Part shown: in pieces, positions 54,057 through 63,155 of the stretch | How positions within the stretch are numbered: the stretch's first letter is position 1 | Layout: each line of letters starts with the position of its first letter | DNA from: Pseudomonas sp. StFLB209 | GTDB taxonomy: Bacteria; Pseudomonadota; Gammaproteobacteria; Pseudomonadales; Pseudomonadaceae | Assembly (NCBI RefSeq): GCF_000829415.1 | Contig: NZ_AP014637.1 | Location: forward strand, 5,101,001 to 5,165,000 | Direction of reading: 5' to 3' | Length of the DNA: 64,000 nt | Notes under the pieces: model-generated | What the model was told of the DNA's origin: nothing | What the model saw: only the letters and a program-made list of their open reading frames with translations | Databases searched by the model: none | Program-made: the position numbers and the translations under genes

Positions 54057-54712
54057 GCTTGTGTCCAGCGCCGCTCCAGCACGCGCGAGGCGACCGACAG
54101 CGGGTAACAGATAAAGAAGAAAAATAGAAACAGCGCGCCGTAGATCAGCACCGACTCATAGGTACGCTCGATGATCTGCTGGCCGACCTTGATGACGTCG
54201 ACCACACCGATCAACACCGCCAGCGAGCTGGTCTTGATGATCCGCGTATAGATGTTGATGGTCGGCGGGGTCATGCGCTTGAGCGCCTGGGGCAGCAGCA
54301 CATGGCCGTAAAGCTGCACCGCAGACAAGCCAATCGACAGCCCGGCCTCACGCTGACCTTTAGGCAGCGATTTAAGGGCGCCACGCGCCACCTCACCCAC
54401 CTCGCTGGCACCCCAAAGGCTCAGCACCAGCACTGCGCACCAGAAGCTCGGAATGCTCAGGCCGAAGAAGATCGGCAAGCCAAAGAACAGCAGATACAAC
54501 CAGACCAGCACCGGAATAGCGCGAAACAGCTCCAGGTAAATGCGCAGCAAAACGTTCAGCCAGCCGATCCCCAAGGTCGTCAGCGAGCCGTAAAGCACGC
54601 CGCCAGCGGTACTCAATACAATGCTCAACGCCGAGATCGACAGGGTTCGCGCCGCGCCTTCAGCCAGCAGCGGCAGCGACACCCACAGCAACTCAAGACC
54701 CGAACTGGCCAT
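54053..54712 (-). CDS. Polar amino acid ABC importer permease 2
   Basis: This 219-residue permease has about 5 membrane segments and the HisM/GlnP signature ELFRAIPVLVWLYLLFFGLP, with a coupling loop GASEVGEVARGALKSLPKGQREAGLSIGLS. It overlaps the other permease gene by 20 bp, so the pair is made together as a heterodimer. Confidence 0.92.
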   Translation of the reverse strand: MASSGLELLWVSLPLLAEGAARTLSISALSIVLSTAGGVLYGSLTTLGIGWLNVLLRIYLELFRAIPVLVWLYLLFFGLPIFFGLSIPSFWCAVLVLSLWGASEVGEVARGALKSLPKGQREAGLSIGLSAVQLYGHVLLPQALKRMTPPTINIYTRIIKTSSLAVLIGVVDVIKVGQQIIERTYESVLIYGALFLFFFFICYPLSVASRVLERRWTQA

Positions 54713-55358
54713 GTTGCAGCCTCCGTTCCAGGTAGCTGAGCAGCAATGACAGCGGCAGGAATAGCAGTATGCAGATCAGGGTCAGTACCGTGAGCATCTC
54801 GTAGGTCTTGTAGTACAGGGCGATGTAGCTCTTGGTGGTGTAGAGAATCTCCGGCACCGCCACGGCAGACACCACCGTGGTTTCCTTGAGCAGGAAAATG
54901 AAATTGGCGAACAGCGCCGGCAGGCTGAGGATTCCGGCCTGGGGCAGGATCACGTGGCGCAGCAATTGCCAATCCGACAGGCCGATGGAGCGCCCCGACT
55001 CCAGTTGCGCCGTCGGCACCGCCTCGATACCGGCACGCAGCACCTCAGTGAGGTAGGCGCCGCCAAGAAAGGTCATGGTGATGATCGCCGCAGCAAAGCC
55101 GGACACCTTGAAGCCCAGGGTCGGCAGTGCGAAATAAATGAAGAACAGCTGGATCAGCAACGGCGTGTTACGCGCCAGTTCCACATACAGACCGATCAGA
55201 CGGCACAGCACCGGGGTGCGGAACATCAGAATCACGGTGTTGAGCAGGGCCACCAGCAGCGAGGTACAGATGGCGATCAGGCCGACCTGGAGCGTCACGC
55301 CAACAGCTTTCAGAAACGCCGGTAGCGTACTGAGAATAAATGCATAGTCGAGGGTCAT
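54693..55358 (-). CDS. Polar amino acid ABC importer permease 1
   Basis: This 221-residue permease has about 5 membrane segments, ELARNTPLLIQLFFIYFALP and the coupling loop GGAYLTEVLRAGIEAVPTAQLESGRSIGLS. It is the first gene of the minus-strand importer operon. The 254-bp region upstream is shared with the coupled small ORF and XRE-cupin gene, which may regulate it. Confidence 0.92.
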   Translation of the reverse strand: MTLDYAFILSTLPAFLKAVGVTLQVGLIAICTSLLVALLNTVILMFRTPVLCRLIGLYVELARNTPLLIQLFFIYFALPTLGFKVSGFAAAIITMTFLGGAYLTEVLRAGIEAVPTAQLESGRSIGLSDWQLLRHVILPQAGILSLPALFANFIFLLKETTVVSAVAVPEILYTTKSYIALYYKTYEMLTVLTLICILLFLPLSLLLSYLERRLQHGQFGS

Positions 55359-55612
55359 TGCGAGGACTTATAAGCGAGCAGTATTGGCTTGTGGCCAGTT
55401 GCTTATAGCCTATAGGTACAAATAGCCTGCCTGGAAATAACGTTATCGACTAAGCATAGGCACAAAAATCTGCCATTCGTCGCCATAAGCGAGGCACGAG
55501 CGTGCAGCTTTCGCTAAGTCCAAAAAGGAATTAACACATGTAAATTCAGTATTTCTGGGTCTAACTGAAAGTCGCTACTGTAGCCCCACTTACCTCGCAC
55601 TGAGTACGCACC

Positions 55613-55780
55613 ATGCAAGCCACCGCTACCGTCATCGACTTCACCCTCCATCGCAAACGCCGTGAAGCACGCCGTAACGCCGAGTTGATGTGGAAGATGT
55701 ATGCCGCGTGCTCCGGGCTCAACGCATGGACCCAGATGATGGCGCAACAGGATGTGCAGATCGGCAAGGCACGGCCATGA
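55613..55780 (+). CDS. Small protein (55 residues) translationally coupled to the XRE-cupin regulator
   Basis: A 55-residue frame starts MQATATVIDFTLHRKRREAR and ends in QIGKARP; its TGA overlaps the ATG of the regulator (ATGA). The N-terminal third is basic, and the middle is a Met/Trp-containing helix (NAELMWKMYAACSGLN). The overlap and coding-like composition support translation. No family is recognised; it may be a leader or a small partner of the regulator. Confidence 0.6.
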   Translation: MQATATVIDFTLHRKRREARRNAELMWKMYAACSGLNAWTQMMAQQDVQIGKARP

Positions 55781-56415
55781 GCCTGCTGCGCAGCGCAGTG
55801 GCCGCGCAGGAAGCGCCGCCGCTGTCGACTGAATATGCGCCTGCCGACGAGGACCTGATCGGCGAGCGGGTGGCCCTTAACCTGCAACGTCTGCGCAGCA
55901 AACGGTATCTGTCACTCGACGCCCTGGCGCGCTTGAGCGGGGTCAGCCGCGCCATGCTGGCGCAGATTGAGTCCGGGCGCAGCGTGCCGTCGATCAAAGT
56001 ACTGTGCAAGATTGCCAAAGGCTTGAAAGTCTCGGTGGCGGCGTTTCTCGAAACACGCGCCTTCGAGGGAGTCGAGCTGCTACCGGCCCGCGACAGCAAA
56101 CGGCTGGTCAGCCCCGGCGGCCACTTTGTCAGCCGTGCGCTGTTCCCGTTCGACCGTTCACGCCAGACCGAATTCTATGAAATCCGCCTCAGCCCCCTGG
56201 CTGAAGAAAGCTCGCAGGGTCATGCCGCCGGCGTACAAGAGAACCTGGTGGTGACTCAAGGCGTGCTGGAAATCAGCGTCAATGAGGAGCGCTACCTGCT
56301 CTCCCCTGGCGATTCGATTCTGTTCTATGCCGACCAGCCGCACCGCTATCGCAACCCGGCAGACAGCGAAGCGGTGGCGTATCTGGTGATCAGCCATCCC
56401 GAGCAACTGGACTAA
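55777..56415 (+). CDS. XRE-family regulator with C-terminal cupin domain
   Basis: This 212-residue protein has a helix-turn-helix (about 30-90; LNLQRLRSKRYLSLDALARLSGVSRAMLAQIESGRSVPSIKVL) and a cupin (about 120-205; VQENLVVTQGVLEISVNEERYLLSPGDSILFYADQPHRYRN). Such regulators commonly control amino acid or polyamine transport and catabolism. Its position upstream and divergent from the polar amino acid importer suggests that importer as a target. Confidence 0.88.
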   Translation: MSLLRSAVAAQEAPPLSTEYAPADEDLIGERVALNLQRLRSKRYLSLDALARLSGVSRAMLAQIESGRSVPSIKVLCKIAKGLKVSVAAFLETRAFEGVELLPARDSKRLVSPGGHFVSRALFPFDRSRQTEFYEIRLSPLAEESSQGHAAGVQENLVVTQGVLEISVNEERYLLSPGDSILFYADQPHRYRNPADSEAVAYLVISHPEQLD

Positions 56416-56450
56416 GCCTGTTGGAGCTTGCCCGCTGCCACGGCGCCACT

Positions 56451-56497
56451 GGAGCAGCTTTAGCTGCGAAAGGCTTCGCAGCTAAAGCCGCTCCTAC
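56451..56497. repeat. REP hairpin
   Basis: GGAGCAGCTTTAGCTGCGAA and its inverse TTCGCAGCTAAAGCCGCTCC form one REP hairpin between the convergent XRE-cupin and LysR genes. Confidence 0.85.
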
Positions 56498-56514
56498 GGG
56501 CCATATTCGGGTAT

Positions 56515-57426
56515 CTAACCCTCGCCCTTGAAAGCCGTCATGTCCTGCAGGACCATGCTCAACAGGCGGCTGGCACCCACGCTCAACTGACGGCCCAGGC
56601 GGCTGATCAGGTGAGTTTCCGGGGTGCTGAAGATCTCGCTCTCCAGCGGCAACGCCACCAACTGACCATTGCGGATCTCGTCTTCCATGATAAAGATCGG
56701 CATCAAGGTCACTCCACCACGCATCGAAAACCGCTTGAGCATGGCGAAGGTGCTGCAAGTCAGCGTCGGCGTCAGGGTTAACCCCAGGCGGTGTTCGGCC
56801 TGGGTGACGATCTGGCGAATCCCGTATGACACCCCAGGCAACGCCAACCGATAGCTGTCCAGCCCCTTGAGCGGCAATGGCTCGGTTTGCTGCGCCAAGG
56901 GATGCTCCGGGCTGACCGCGACGCACACCGGCTGGCGGGTATGTGCATGGGAGCGGATCTTGGGGTCGGTGGGCGGGTTGAATACCAGGCCCAGGTGAGC
57001 TTCATCCTCGACGACCTGGCGAATCACTTCGTTAGTGCCACACACGTTGACCTGCAGGTCGATGCGCGGGTACTGCTCGGAGAACCGGCTCAGCGGCGCG
57101 ACCAGGCCATCAATAAAACCCTCGCCGATCGCCAGCACCACCGAACCGCTCTGCAAGCCACGCAATGCCTGCAGTGAATCGAGCAACACCTCCTGTTGCG
57201 AGAGCCGCTGACGGTAGTAAAGCAAGACCCGTTCACCGGCCTCGGTGGGCTTTACTCCGCGCCGATGGCGCTCCAGCAGCGGGCTGCCCAGTTCGTGTTC
57301 AAGCTGGGCGATCTGGCGGCTGACCGCCGAGGCCGCCACGTCGAGAAAGTCCGCCGCGGCACGCACGCTGCCCAGCCGTACGGCCTCGAAGAAATACAGA
57401 ATGCGCCGATCCTGAACCAGACTCAT
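56515..57426 (-). CDS. LysR-family regulator of the dehydrogenase-ALDH-amidohydrolase operon
   Basis: This 303-residue regulator has an N-terminal helix-turn-helix (FFEAVRLGSVRAAADFLDVAASAVSRQIAQLEHELG) and an effector domain. It is divergent from the operon at 57563 with a 17-bp palindrome close to its own start. That arrangement suggests it is the specific regulator of those catabolic genes. The inducer is unknown. Confidence 0.86.
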   Translation of the reverse strand: MSLVQDRRILYFFEAVRLGSVRAAADFLDVAASAVSRQIAQLEHELGSPLLERHRRGVKPTEAGERVLLYYRQRLSQQEVLLDSLQALRGLQSGSVVLAIGEGFIDGLVAPLSRFSEQYPRIDLQVNVCGTNEVIRQVVEDEAHLGLVFNPPTDPKIRSHAHTRQPVCVAVSPEHPLAQQTEPLPLKGLDSYRLALPGVSYGIRQIVTQAEHRLGLTLTPTLTCSTFAMLKRFSMRGGVTLMPIFIMEDEIRNGQLVALPLESEIFSTPETHLISRLGRQLSVGASRLLSMVLQDMTAFKGEG

Positions 57427-57437
57427 AAGGCTCCTGT

Positions 57438-57454
57438 GTTGCTATAAAAGCAAC
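57438..57454. promoter_or_regulatory. Palindromic LysR-type binding site
   Basis: GTTGCTATAAAAGCAAC is a perfect 6-bp inverted repeat (GTTGCT/AGCAAC) with a 5-bp AT centre, in the divergent promoter, 12 bp upstream of the LysR start and about 110 bp from the operon. This fits a LysR recognition site. Confidence 0.6.
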
Positions 57455-57562
57455 AGAATTGGGTTTGACCGATTATTGCTGCGATGACTGAGGGCTGTCC
57501 ATACTCGACCCATTGGCTTCATTCACTTCATTCATGATTTCGAATAACAGCGAGCGTGCGAC

Positions 57563-58453
57563 ATGACATTCAAGGTGGGCGTAATCGGGCTGGGCAATAT
57601 GGGCGGCGGCATGGCGGCCACGCTGGCCGGCAAGGGATTCGATGTACGAGGCTTCGACCTGTCGCCTGCCGCATTGGCCCAGGCGCAGGACAAAGGCGTC
57701 AAGCCGGTTGCGGCACGTGACGAGTTGATCAAGGCCGTTGACGTGCTGATCCTGTCGTTGCCCAAGGCCGAGCATGTCGAGGCGGTGTGCCTGGGTGAGC
57801 AAGGCATCATCGAACTGGGCCGCGAGGGCCTGGTGGTGATCGACACCACCACCTCAACGCCGGAGGCCAGCCGCAAAGTGGCGGCGGCGCTGCGCGACAA
57901 AGGCATTGCGTTCATGGATGCACCAGTATCTGGCGGCCCCAAAGGCGCAGCCACCGGCAGCATGTCGATGGTCATCGGCGGCGACGAAGCAGACTTGGCC
58001 AAGGTCATGCCGGTGCTCGAAGCCATGAGCGGCAGCCGTGTGCACATTGGTAGCTGTGGCGCCGGCAACGTGGCCAAGATCGCCAACAACATGCTCGCCG
58101 CCGCGCACCTGATTACCACCGCCGAAGCCGTGAGCATGGCCGCCAAGGCCGGTGTAGACCCGGAAAAACTCCTGCAGGGCCTCAATGCCGGCTCCGGGCG
58201 CAGTGGCGCCAGCCAGGTGATGTTTCCGACCTGGGTGCTGAACAAAGCCTATGACTCAGGTTTCAGCATGGGCCTGATGCGCAAGGATGTGGGGCTGGCC
58301 AGCGATCTTGCAGCAAGTATGGATCTCGACCTGCCGCTGGCACGCACCGTTGCGCAGCTATGGCAAGACAGCAGCGCCACCCTGCCCGACGGCGCAGACT
58401 TCTGCTGCATCGTGCAGCGCACCGACAACGCCCTGTTTGGCCGTGAGGAATAA
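57563..58453 (+). CDS. NAD(P)-dependent beta-hydroxyacid dehydrogenase (HIBADH/LtnD family)
   Basis: This 296-residue enzyme has the Rossmann motif VIGLGNMGGGMA, the substrate motif MDAPVSGGPKGAATGSM (118-134), the catalytic Lys K172 in GAGNVAKIANN, and the C-terminal MGLMRKDVGLASDLA. The family includes 3-hydroxyisobutyrate, tartronate-semialdehyde and L-threonate dehydrogenases; the sequence does not decide. It heads an operon with 3- and 5-bp gaps to the next genes. Confidence 0.88.
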   Translation: MTFKVGVIGLGNMGGGMAATLAGKGFDVRGFDLSPAALAQAQDKGVKPVAARDELIKAVDVLILSLPKAEHVEAVCLGEQGIIELGREGLVVIDTTTSTPEASRKVAAALRDKGIAFMDAPVSGGPKGAATGSMSMVIGGDEADLAKVMPVLEAMSGSRVHIGSCGAGNVAKIANNMLAAAHLITTAEAVSMAAKAGVDPEKLLQGLNAGSGRSGASQVMFPTWVLNKAYDSGFSMGLMRKDVGLASDLAASMDLDLPLARTVAQLWQDSSATLPDGADFCCIVQRTDNALFGREE

Positions 58454-58456
58454 ACC

Positions 58457-59974
58457 ATGAGCATGCACAAGATTATCGAGTTGATGCAGCCGTTCTGGGG
58501 CGATCGTCAGGTCATCGCCAGTTATGTTGGCGGTGAGTTCATTGCGGGCCACGGCACCCCGATTGAAGTGCGCAACGCCCACGACGACAGCCTGATGCTG
58601 AGCTACCCCGATGCCGATCAGTCACTGGTCGAGGTCGCCAGCAACGCCGCCGGCACCGCTCAGCAACAATGGTGGGCAATGACCGCCCAGGCCCGTGGCC
58701 GCGCCATGTACCAGGTCGGCGCGCAGATTCGCCAGCACAGCGAGGCGTTGGCACAGATCGAGTCGTTGAGCGCCAACAAGCCGATCCGGGACGCGCAGGT
58801 CGAAGTGGCCAAGGTCGCCGAGATGTTCGAGTACTACGCCGGCTGGGCCGACAAACTGCACGGTGAAGTGATTCCGGTGCCGACCTCGCACCTCAACTAC
58901 GTCACCTATGAACCACTTGGCACGGTACTGCAGATCACCCCATGGAATGCGCCGGTGTTCACCTGCGGCTGGCAGGTCGCACCGGCAATCGCCGCCGGTA
59001 ACGCGGTGATCCTCAAGCCTTCGGAGCTGACCGTGCTGTCGTCGCTGGTCATCGGCGTGCTGGTCGAGCGTGCCGGTGTACCCAAGGGCCTGGTCAACGT
59101 GGTGGCCGGTTTCGGCCATAGCATCGGTCAGCAATTGATTGCCGGCGCCGATATCCGCAAGGTGGTGTTCGTCGGCTCGCCGGCCACCGGCCGCCACATT
59201 GCCAGCGCCGCTGCACAGCGCTGCATCCCGGCGGTGCTGGAGCTGGGCGGCAAGTCAGCCAATATCGTATTCGCCGACGCCGATCTCGACGTGGCGCTGC
59301 GTGGCGCCCAGGCAGCGATCTTCTCCGGCGCCGGGCAAAGCTGCGTGTCCGGCTCGCGGCTGCTGGTCCAGGCCTCGATCTTCGACAAGTTCACCCAGGC
59401 GCTGGCCAGTGCCGCGCAGCAATTTGTGGTCGGTGACCCAAGCGATCCGCAGACCCAGATCGGCCCGATCAATAACCCCAAGCAGTACAGCCATGTGAAA
59501 ACCATGGTCGAGCGTGCCTTGCAAGACGGCGCACAGTTGGTGGGCGAAGGTGCCGAACCGGTTCCTGCACGACCCGGCTACTACATCAACCCCACGGTAT
59601 TGTCAGGTCACAACGCCCTGCACTGTGCCCAGGAAGAAATCTTCGGCCCGGTGGTGGTAGCGATTCCCTTCGAAGACGAGGCCGAGGCCATCCGCATCGC
59701 CAACGACAGCCGTTTCGGCCTCGCTGGCGCGGTCTGGACCCGCGATGTCGGGCGAGCCCACCGCGTGGCAAAACAGGTCCGGGCTGGCACGTTCTGGATC
59801 AACGGCTACAAGACCATCCATGTCAGCTCGCCGTTTGGTGGCTATGGTGAAAGCGGCTATGGTCGCTCTTCGGGGCTGGATGCCTTGCGCGAATACAGTG
59901 AAGTGAAAAGCGTCTGGGTCGAAACAGCTGCCATCCCGGCGGCCAGTTTCGGCTACGGCGCGAGCCTGGAGTAA
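58457..59974 (+). CDS. NAD(P)-dependent aldehyde dehydrogenase
   Basis: This 505-residue enzyme has PWNAPVFTCGWQVAPAIAAGN, the general base Glu in LELGGKSANIVFADADLD and the nucleophile in SGAGQSCVSGSRLLV; EEIFGPVVVAIPFEDEAEA is also standard. It lies 3 bp after the beta-hydroxyacid dehydrogenase gene. The pair could oxidise a hydroxy acid or semialdehyde product released by the M20 hydrolase. Substrate unknown. Confidence 0.9.
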   Translation: MSMHKIIELMQPFWGDRQVIASYVGGEFIAGHGTPIEVRNAHDDSLMLSYPDADQSLVEVASNAAGTAQQQWWAMTAQARGRAMYQVGAQIRQHSEALAQIESLSANKPIRDAQVEVAKVAEMFEYYAGWADKLHGEVIPVPTSHLNYVTYEPLGTVLQITPWNAPVFTCGWQVAPAIAAGNAVILKPSELTVLSSLVIGVLVERAGVPKGLVNVVAGFGHSIGQQLIAGADIRKVVFVGSPATGRHIASAAAQRCIPAVLELGGKSANIVFADADLDVALRGAQAAIFSGAGQSCVSGSRLLVQASIFDKFTQALASAAQQFVVGDPSDPQTQIGPINNPKQYSHVKTMVERALQDGAQLVGEGAEPVPARPGYYINPTVLSGHNALHCAQEEIFGPVVVAIPFEDEAEAIRIANDSRFGLAGAVWTRDVGRAHRVAKQVRAGTFWINGYKTIHVSSPFGGYGESGYGRSSGLDALREYSEVKSVWVETAAIPAASFGYGASLE

Positions 59975-59979
59975 CTGCA

Positions 59980-61137
59980 ATGACTATTTCAGCCAAATTG
60001 ATCGACGACGCCACCGTGTGGCGGCGTCAGTTTCATGCCGCGCCCGAACTGGGCTTTCATGAAGTGCAGACCAGCGAGCGGGTCGCCAGCCTGCTGGAGA
60101 GTTTCGGGATCGAGGTGCATCGTGGCCTGGGTGGCACCGGGGTGGTCGGCGTGCTGCGCAACGGTGAAGGGCCGGCGATTGGCATTCGCGCCGACATGGA
60201 CGCCTTGCCGATCCAGGAACTGGGCCAGTGCGCGCACCGCTCGACCCATCAGGGCTGCATGCATGCCTGCGGCCATGACGGGCATACCGCGATCCTGCTG
60301 GCCACCGCCCGGCACTTGAGCGAGACGCGCCGCTTCAGCGGCACTGTTTATCTGGTGTTCCAGCCGGCTGAAGAGAACCTGGGCGGTGCCCAGAAGATGA
60401 TCGAAGACGGCCTGTTCGAGCGTTTTCCGATGCAAGCCATTTATGGCCTGCACAACTGGCCCGGGGTGCCGGCCGGCAAGGTGCTGGTCAATCCGGGGCC
60501 GATGATGGCCTCGCTGGATACCTTTGAAATTGTCCTGACCGGCAAGGGCTCGCATGCGGCAATGCCCGACCGTGGCTTCGATCCGATTGTCGCGGCGGCC
60601 GAACTGATTCTCGGCTTGCAGACCATCACCTCCCGGCGCCTGTCACCGCTGGACAGTGCGGTGATCAGTGTCACCCAGATCAATGCGGGGGAAGCGATCA
60701 ACGTGCTGCCGGAAACCGCCACGCTGCGTGGAACCGTACGCTGCCTGCAAACCCCGGTGCGTGAAAAGGTCCAGCAACTGATTGGCGAATTCGTCGAACA
60801 GTTGCCCGCCGCCTTTGGCGTGCACGGTGCGCTGAGCTACAACGTCGGGTATCCGGTCACCGAAAACCACCCGACTGAGGCGCAGATAGTGTGCCAAGCA
60901 GCGCAGTCTGCGTTGGGCGAAAGCAACGTACAGTTTGGTTGCAACCCTTCAATGGCCTCGGAAGACTTCGCCTTCATGCTACAAGCCTGCCCCGGTGCTT
61001 ACATCTGGATGGGCGTCGATGGTCAACAGCCTTCAGCCGCCCTGCATAACCCCTACTACGACTTCAACGACCAGGTCATCGAGCCCGGCGTTGCGGTCTG
61101 GACCGCCCTGGTCGAACAGAACCTGCCGGCTCGCTGA
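59980..61137 (+). CDS. M20-family amidohydrolase (hippurate/N-acyl amino acid hydrolase type)
   Basis: This 385-residue metallohydrolase has the metal-binding HACGHDGHTAILLATA, the catalytic Glu in FQPAEENLGGAQKMI, HNWPGVPAGKV, and the late SMASEDFAFMLQ. It would cleave an N-acyl or aminoacyl conjugate. It ends the tight three-gene operon, and a DUF3100 membrane protein follows, which may import the conjugate or export a product. Confidence 0.88.
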   Translation: MTISAKLIDDATVWRRQFHAAPELGFHEVQTSERVASLLESFGIEVHRGLGGTGVVGVLRNGEGPAIGIRADMDALPIQELGQCAHRSTHQGCMHACGHDGHTAILLATARHLSETRRFSGTVYLVFQPAEENLGGAQKMIEDGLFERFPMQAIYGLHNWPGVPAGKVLVNPGPMMASLDTFEIVLTGKGSHAAMPDRGFDPIVAAAELILGLQTITSRRLSPLDSAVISVTQINAGEAINVLPETATLRGTVRCLQTPVREKVQQLIGEFVEQLPAAFGVHGALSYNVGYPVTENHPTEAQIVCQAAQSALGESNVQFGCNPSMASEDFAFMLQACPGAYIWMGVDGQQPSAALHNPYYDFNDQVIEPGVAVWTALVEQNLPAR

Positions 61138-61193
61138 GCCACTGCGCGGGGGCCGCCCGGCCCCCGCTTGCCCTTTCCTGTCTCCATGTCCCC

Positions 61194-61475
61194 GGTAGGA
61201 CCGGCTTTAGCCGAGAAAGCTTCCCGGCTAAAGCCGGTCCTACACGCTAATGCCGATCAGTTAAGGGCAGCGCGGCCTTTGTGGGAGGCAGCTCTGCTGA
61301 CGACTGCTGCGGTGAGATAGTAGCAAATGTGCCGGTTTTACTGGCCCTGTCGCGGGCAGACCGGGGCGCCGACCGGCCCCTCCCACTAGAACCAAGCTCG
61401 GCCGCAAGATCACTTAACTGATCGGCATTACCCGGTAGGAGCGGCTTTAGCCGCGAAGACTTCCCGGCTAAAGCG
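61194..61475. repeat. Nested palindromic repeat cluster
   Basis: Two REP hairpins (61194-61243 and 61434-61475) flank an exact 18-bp inverted repeat, TAATGCCGATCAGTTAAG at 61248-61265 and its complement at 61413-61430. Inside that lies a further inverted pair, GTGGGAGG (61281) with CCTCCCAC (ending 61386). The whole 280 bp is symmetrical and has no gene. It fills most of the 620-bp gap between the M20 and DUF3100 genes; the rest (61476-61758) shows no clear feature apart from the DUF3100 ribosome site. Confidence 0.75.
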
Positions 61476-61758
61476 AATCGCCGCCCGGCCAGTCCGCGAC
61501 AGCGGCTGAGCTTCTGCGCCTGGCGTTTGTGCGTTCTGTTTTAAGCAACAACAAATGAAATTCAGAATATTGGAGTGCGCCCAGGTGCTGGCCATACTGA
61601 GGACGCCCCGCCACTTGCGGTGCCTATAAAAAGATCAATCGCGACACTCCATGCCTGCCATGGATTTGCTTTCTGCCCTGAGTGCCGCAAGGCGCTCCCT
61701 GACAACACAACAACTATTGGGCCATCCTGACCGGTGCCCAGCAGGCAAGGGGATTCAT

Positions 61759-63087
61759 ATGCATCACGCCAACACGCTCGCCGTGCGCGAGCACAATGCC
61801 GTCTCAGCCACGGTCAAGCTGTACATCTGGGCTGCAATCATCCTCATCATCGCCGAAGTGATCGGCGCCCTGAGCATTCCGCTGGGGCCCGGCAAGGTCG
61901 TGCTGCTGCCCATGGTCTGGGCCCTGCTGATCGGTGCTGCGATCGGGATCGCCAGTCATCGCCTGCCTGGCAGCCTGGCCATCGACAAACGCGCCCAGGC
62001 CCGCGCGGCAGCCATTCTGCAGCCGGCGCTACTGGTGTTTATCGCCAAGCTGGGGCTGGTGGTCGGCGGTTCGCTGCCGGTGGTCATGGCGTCTGGCTGG
62101 GCGCTGGTGTTTCAGGAGTTCGGGCATTTTGTCGGCACGGTGATTCTCGGCCTGCCGGTGGCGCTGCTGCTGGGTATCAAGCGTGAAGCGATCGGTGCGA
62201 CCTTCTCGGTAGGTCGCGAGCCGAGCCTGGCGATCATCGGTGAGCGTTACGGCATGGATTCGCCGGAGGGCCGTGGCGTACTGGCGGAATACCTGACCGG
62301 TACGTTGTTTGGTGCGTTGTTCATTGCCATCGTCGCCGGCTTCATCACCAGCCTGGGGATTTTCGACCCTAAATCACTGGCCATGGGTTCGGGCATTGGC
62401 TCGGGCAGCATGATGGCCGCCGCAGCAGGCGCCATCGCAGCGCAACAGACGCCTGAAGTGGCCAAGGAAGTCATGGCCCTGGCGGCCGCTGCCAACCTGA
62501 TCACTACCACCTTGGGCACCTACTTCACCCTGTTTATCTCGCTGCCACTGGCAGTCTGGGGTTACCGGGTACTAGAGCCGCTGATCGGTCGCACCACCAA
62601 GGCCTCGGTGTTCGACAATGGTCCAGCCAGCAACGAAGTGTCGCTGGAGACCCCAGACCTGGGCTGGCTGGGTCGTATCAGTGCCTGGTTCGCTGCCGGT
62701 GGCTTGGCACTGCTGGCCAACTATGTCGGCTACAAAGTGCTGTCACCCGATGCGTTTGCCGGTATGGCGATCATGATTGGTGCAGTATTTGTCGGTGAAC
62801 TGCTCTGCTCGCTGCTGCGCCGCAAGATCCCGGCGGTGTGCACCGTCTCGGTGGTCGCCATGCTGCTGACTTCACCGCTGTGCCCATGGGCGGCAGAGAT
62901 TTCCCGGCTGGTGGGTTCGATCAACATGCTGGCGGTGATCACACCCATGCTGGCCTTCGCCGGTCTGTCGATCGCCAAAGACCTGCCAGCGTTCCGGCGC
63001 CTGGGCTGGCGCATCGTGCTGGTCTCGTTTCTGGCCAACTTCGGCACCTTTATTGGCGCGGTGCTGATTGCCGAGTTCTTCCACTGA
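61759..63087 (+). CDS. DUF3100 multi-pass membrane protein, putative transporter
   Basis: This 442-residue protein has about 11-12 hydrophobic segments, beginning LYIWAAIILIIAEVIGALSIPLGPGKVVLLPMVW. A Gly/Ala-rich stretch, MGSGIGSGSMMAAAAGAIAA, could line a substrate site. It matches the DUF3100 family as I know it. The ATG at 61759 follows AAGGGG; the longer frame from 61651 lacks membrane or ribosome-site support. It follows the M20 hydrolase operon on the same strand, and related pairs suggest uptake of the hydrolase substrate. Its transcript ends at the terminator at 63103. Confidence 0.82.
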   Translation: MHHANTLAVREHNAVSATVKLYIWAAIILIIAEVIGALSIPLGPGKVVLLPMVWALLIGAAIGIASHRLPGSLAIDKRAQARAAAILQPALLVFIAKLGLVVGGSLPVVMASGWALVFQEFGHFVGTVILGLPVALLLGIKREAIGATFSVGREPSLAIIGERYGMDSPEGRGVLAEYLTGTLFGALFIAIVAGFITSLGIFDPKSLAMGSGIGSGSMMAAAAGAIAAQQTPEVAKEVMALAAAANLITTTLGTYFTLFISLPLAVWGYRVLEPLIGRTTKASVFDNGPASNEVSLETPDLGWLGRISAWFAAGGLALLANYVGYKVLSPDAFAGMAIMIGAVFVGELLCSLLRRKIPAVCTVSVVAMLLTSPLCPWAAEISRLVGSINMLAVITPMLAFAGLSIAKDLPAFRRLGWRIVLVSFLANFGTFIGAVLIAEFFH

Positions 63088-63102
63088 TCGACAAATGTTC
63101 AT

Positions 63103-63140
63103 GAAAAAAGCCCGCCAGTGCGAACTGGCGGGCTTTTTTC
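63103..63140. terminator. Strong bidirectional intrinsic terminator
   Basis: GCCCGCCAGT pairs exactly with ACTGGCGGGC around a GCGA loop. The stem is flanked by AAAAAA on the left and TTTTTT on the right, so it can stop transcripts from both the DUF3100 gene and the convergent Met-rich gene. Confidence 0.93.
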
Positions 63141-63155
63141 ATTCAGCGGTTCGAA

